Assembly: GCA_947259045.1 (NCBI GenBank)
Contig: CAMYKZ010000014.1
Location: 1-64,000, forward strand
Origin: an uncultured Afifella sp.
GTDB taxonomy: Bacteria; Pseudomonadota; Alphaproteobacteria; Rhizobiales; Afifellaceae
DNA length: 64,000 bases
Direction of reading: 5' to 3'
Below are positions 62,953-64,000 of the stretch, in pieces. How positions within the stretch are numbered: position 1 is the stretch's first letter; each line of letters opens with the position of its first letter. Below the pieces are notes generated by a model, which worked only from the letters and a program-made list of their open reading frames with translations, made no database searches and was not told the DNA's origin. Both the position numbers and the translations under genes were made by a program.

Positions 62953-63729
62953 ATGAATATATTTCGCGTACTTGTGCTTGTAATCGCGCTGCTTGCGGGC
63001 GGCGTCGCAGCCTATCTTTCACTGAATACCGCTCCACCGGCTCCGGTGCAGCAGATCGTTCAACCGACCATCGAGACGACCGAAGTGCTCGTGGTGGCAG
63101 GCGATGTGGCAACCGGCGGTGTCCTCAATCCTGAGAATGTACGCTGGGAAGAATGGCCGTCTTCGGCGGTCAATCCCGCGTTCATCGACCGCGAGTCGCA
63201 GCCTGATGCCATTGAAAAGCTGGAAGGCACGATCGTCAGGAGCCAGTTCTATGACGGCGAACCTGTGCGTGACGGCAAACTGGTCCGGTCCGATAGCGGA
63301 TTTATGTCAGCCATCCTGCCGGCCGGAAAACGCGCTGTTGCCGTGCGGGTGACCGCACAGAGCACCGCTGGCGGCTTCATTCTTCCCAATGACCGGGTCG
63401 ACCTGGTGCATACGATCAGCCAGACAAGCGATGGCCAGACCCGTTTCGTAAGCCAGACATTGCTTTCAAACATCCGCGTCATGGCGATCGATCAGACGAT
63501 CGAAGAGAAAAATGGCGAGAAGGTCGCTGTCGGCAAGACGGCAACGCTGGAGCTCAGCCCGTCTGAGGTCGAGATCGTTTCCGCGGCTGAAAAGGCGGGA
63601 AGTCTTTCGCTGGCCCTGCGCAGCATGGCCGACATCAAGATTGACGACGCTGTGCAGAAGAAGCGCCGCAGCGGCACCGTGCGCCTTTACCGGTCGGGCA
63701 AGGCAGTCCTGGTGACAACATCACAATGA
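62953..63729 (+). CDS. cpaB: Flp pilus assembly protein CpaB
   Basis: Periplasmic/outer-membrane-associated protein of the RcpC/CpaB family, 258 residues. One N-terminal membrane segment (VLVLVIALLAGGVAAYLSL), a SAF-like domain (VLVVAGDVATGGVLNPENVRWEEWPSSAVNPAF) and the RcpC domain (AVAVRVTAQSTAGGFILPNDRVDLVHT; VGKTATLELSPSEVEIVSAAEKAGSLSLALR). It works with the CpaC secretin in pilus export. cpaC follows after 35 bases. Confidence 0.93.
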   Translation: MNIFRVLVLVIALLAGGVAAYLSLNTAPPAPVQQIVQPTIETTEVLVVAGDVATGGVLNPENVRWEEWPSSAVNPAFIDRESQPDAIEKLEGTIVRSQFYDGEPVRDGKLVRSDSGFMSAILPAGKRAVAVRVTAQSTAGGFILPNDRVDLVHTISQTSDGQTRFVSQTLLSNIRVMAIDQTIEEKNGEKVAVGKTATLELSPSEVEIVSAAEKAGSLSLALRSMADIKIDDAVQKKRRSGTVRLYRSGKAVLVTTSQ

Positions 63730-63764
63730 CGAAGAACGGCGGCATGATGCCGAGGAGTGGGAAA

Positions 63765-64000
63765 ATGAATGCGCATAATCTAATTCGCGCCCTGTTGGTT
63801 TTGGTTCTCGCAGCCACCTTTACCGGTGGCGTCGAGCAGGCCCAGGCTGAAGGGGCAAAGGAATTCCCCAGATATCTGGATCTTTCCAACGAAACGCTGG
63901 TTCAAAACCGTTTCATCCGGGTCGGGCGGCACAAATCACTGGTTGTGTCTCTGCCACGGGAAGCAGGCGATGTCCTGGTTTCAAATCCGGATATTGCGGA
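63765..64000 (+). CDS. cpaC: Flp pilus secretin CpaC (3' end outside window)
   Basis: The first 78 codons of the outer-membrane secretin of the Flp/Tad system. A signal peptide (about 1-28, ALLVLVLAATFTGG... ending AQAEG) precedes the pilus N-domain (RVGRHKSLVVSLPREAGDVLVSNPDIAD). The ATG at 63765 has GAGGAG eight bases upstream; in-frame ATGs at 63744 and 63747 are less likely. The downstream genes cpaE/F and tad are outside the window. Confidence 0.88.
   Translation, partial: MNAHNLIRALLVLVLAATFTGGVEQAQAEGAKEFPRYLDLSNETLVQNRFIRVGRHKSLVVSLPREAGDVLVSNPDIA

Overview
The window is about 64 kb of GC-rich chromosome from an alphaproteobacterium, most likely a Hyphomicrobiales (Rhizobiales) member. 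The diagnostic blocks are lptC-lptA-lptB-rpoN-hpf-ptsN, aroA-cmk-rpsA beside a TIGR02300 (FYDLN-acid) gene, an FzlA-like protein next to uppP, and a Flp/Cpa tight-adherence pilus locus. Nothing in the sequence fixes genus or species. Coding density is high, many genes overlap by an ATGA-type junction, and no phage, transposase, integrase or CRISPR was seen.

Layout. 1-4.9 kb: end of tag, a hypothetical, a sugar mutarotase/ribokinase pair, a creatininase-family amidohydrolase, an SGNH hydrolase and a short RNase D. 5.0-11.1 kb: LPS export genes lptC/A/B, sigma-54, hibernation factor, PtsN, DUF1150 and Hsp20. 11.1-14.2 kb: a lower-GC, less dense accessory stretch (Sel1-type remnant, ABM monooxygenase, two-domain sulfurtransferase, methyltransferase) ending at a tRNA-Ala(GGC). 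14.5-19.2 kb: TIGR02300 protein, aroA, cmk and rpsA with a strong terminator. 19.6-27.0 kb: mostly minus-strand housekeeping genes (epimerase, queG, fzlA-like, uppP, NDUFA9-like, two RNA methyltransferases, cysQ).

27.2-33.1 kb: a molybdenum-hydroxylase operon resembling aerobic CO dehydrogenase (coxG-S-L-M plus a second SRPBCC protein). Its large subunit has the AYRGAGR motif of form II enzymes, so its substrate is open. A convergent two-haem cytochrome c follows. 33.4-44.2 kb: gamma-glutamyltransferase, a YnjBCD-like ABC importer, RidA, HrpB helicase, and a divergent MocR regulator/FMN-binding protein pair. 44.2-46.2 kb: a DMT transporter and glucokinase.

46.5-58.9 kb is the most coherent system: a nucleoside uptake and catabolism cluster. 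A BMP-type ABC importer is followed by cdd, punA, deoC, deoA, deoB, add and upp, which together deaminate and phosphorolyse nucleosides and feed deoxyribose-phosphate into central metabolism. Two enzymes of unknown substrate lie inside it: a VOC/glyoxalase-fold protein between the ATPase and permease genes, and a 2-oxoglutarate/Fe(II) dioxygenase strikingly like human PHYHD1 between deoB and add. The dioxygenase is the best candidate in this window for undescribed biology.

59-64 kb: a periplasmic aspartyl protease, a PhnD-like binding protein, a secretin-N-domain protein, and the start of the Flp pilus locus (flp, cpaA, cpaB, cpaC) with AT-rich control regions. The window cuts tag at its 5' end and cpaC at its 3' end.
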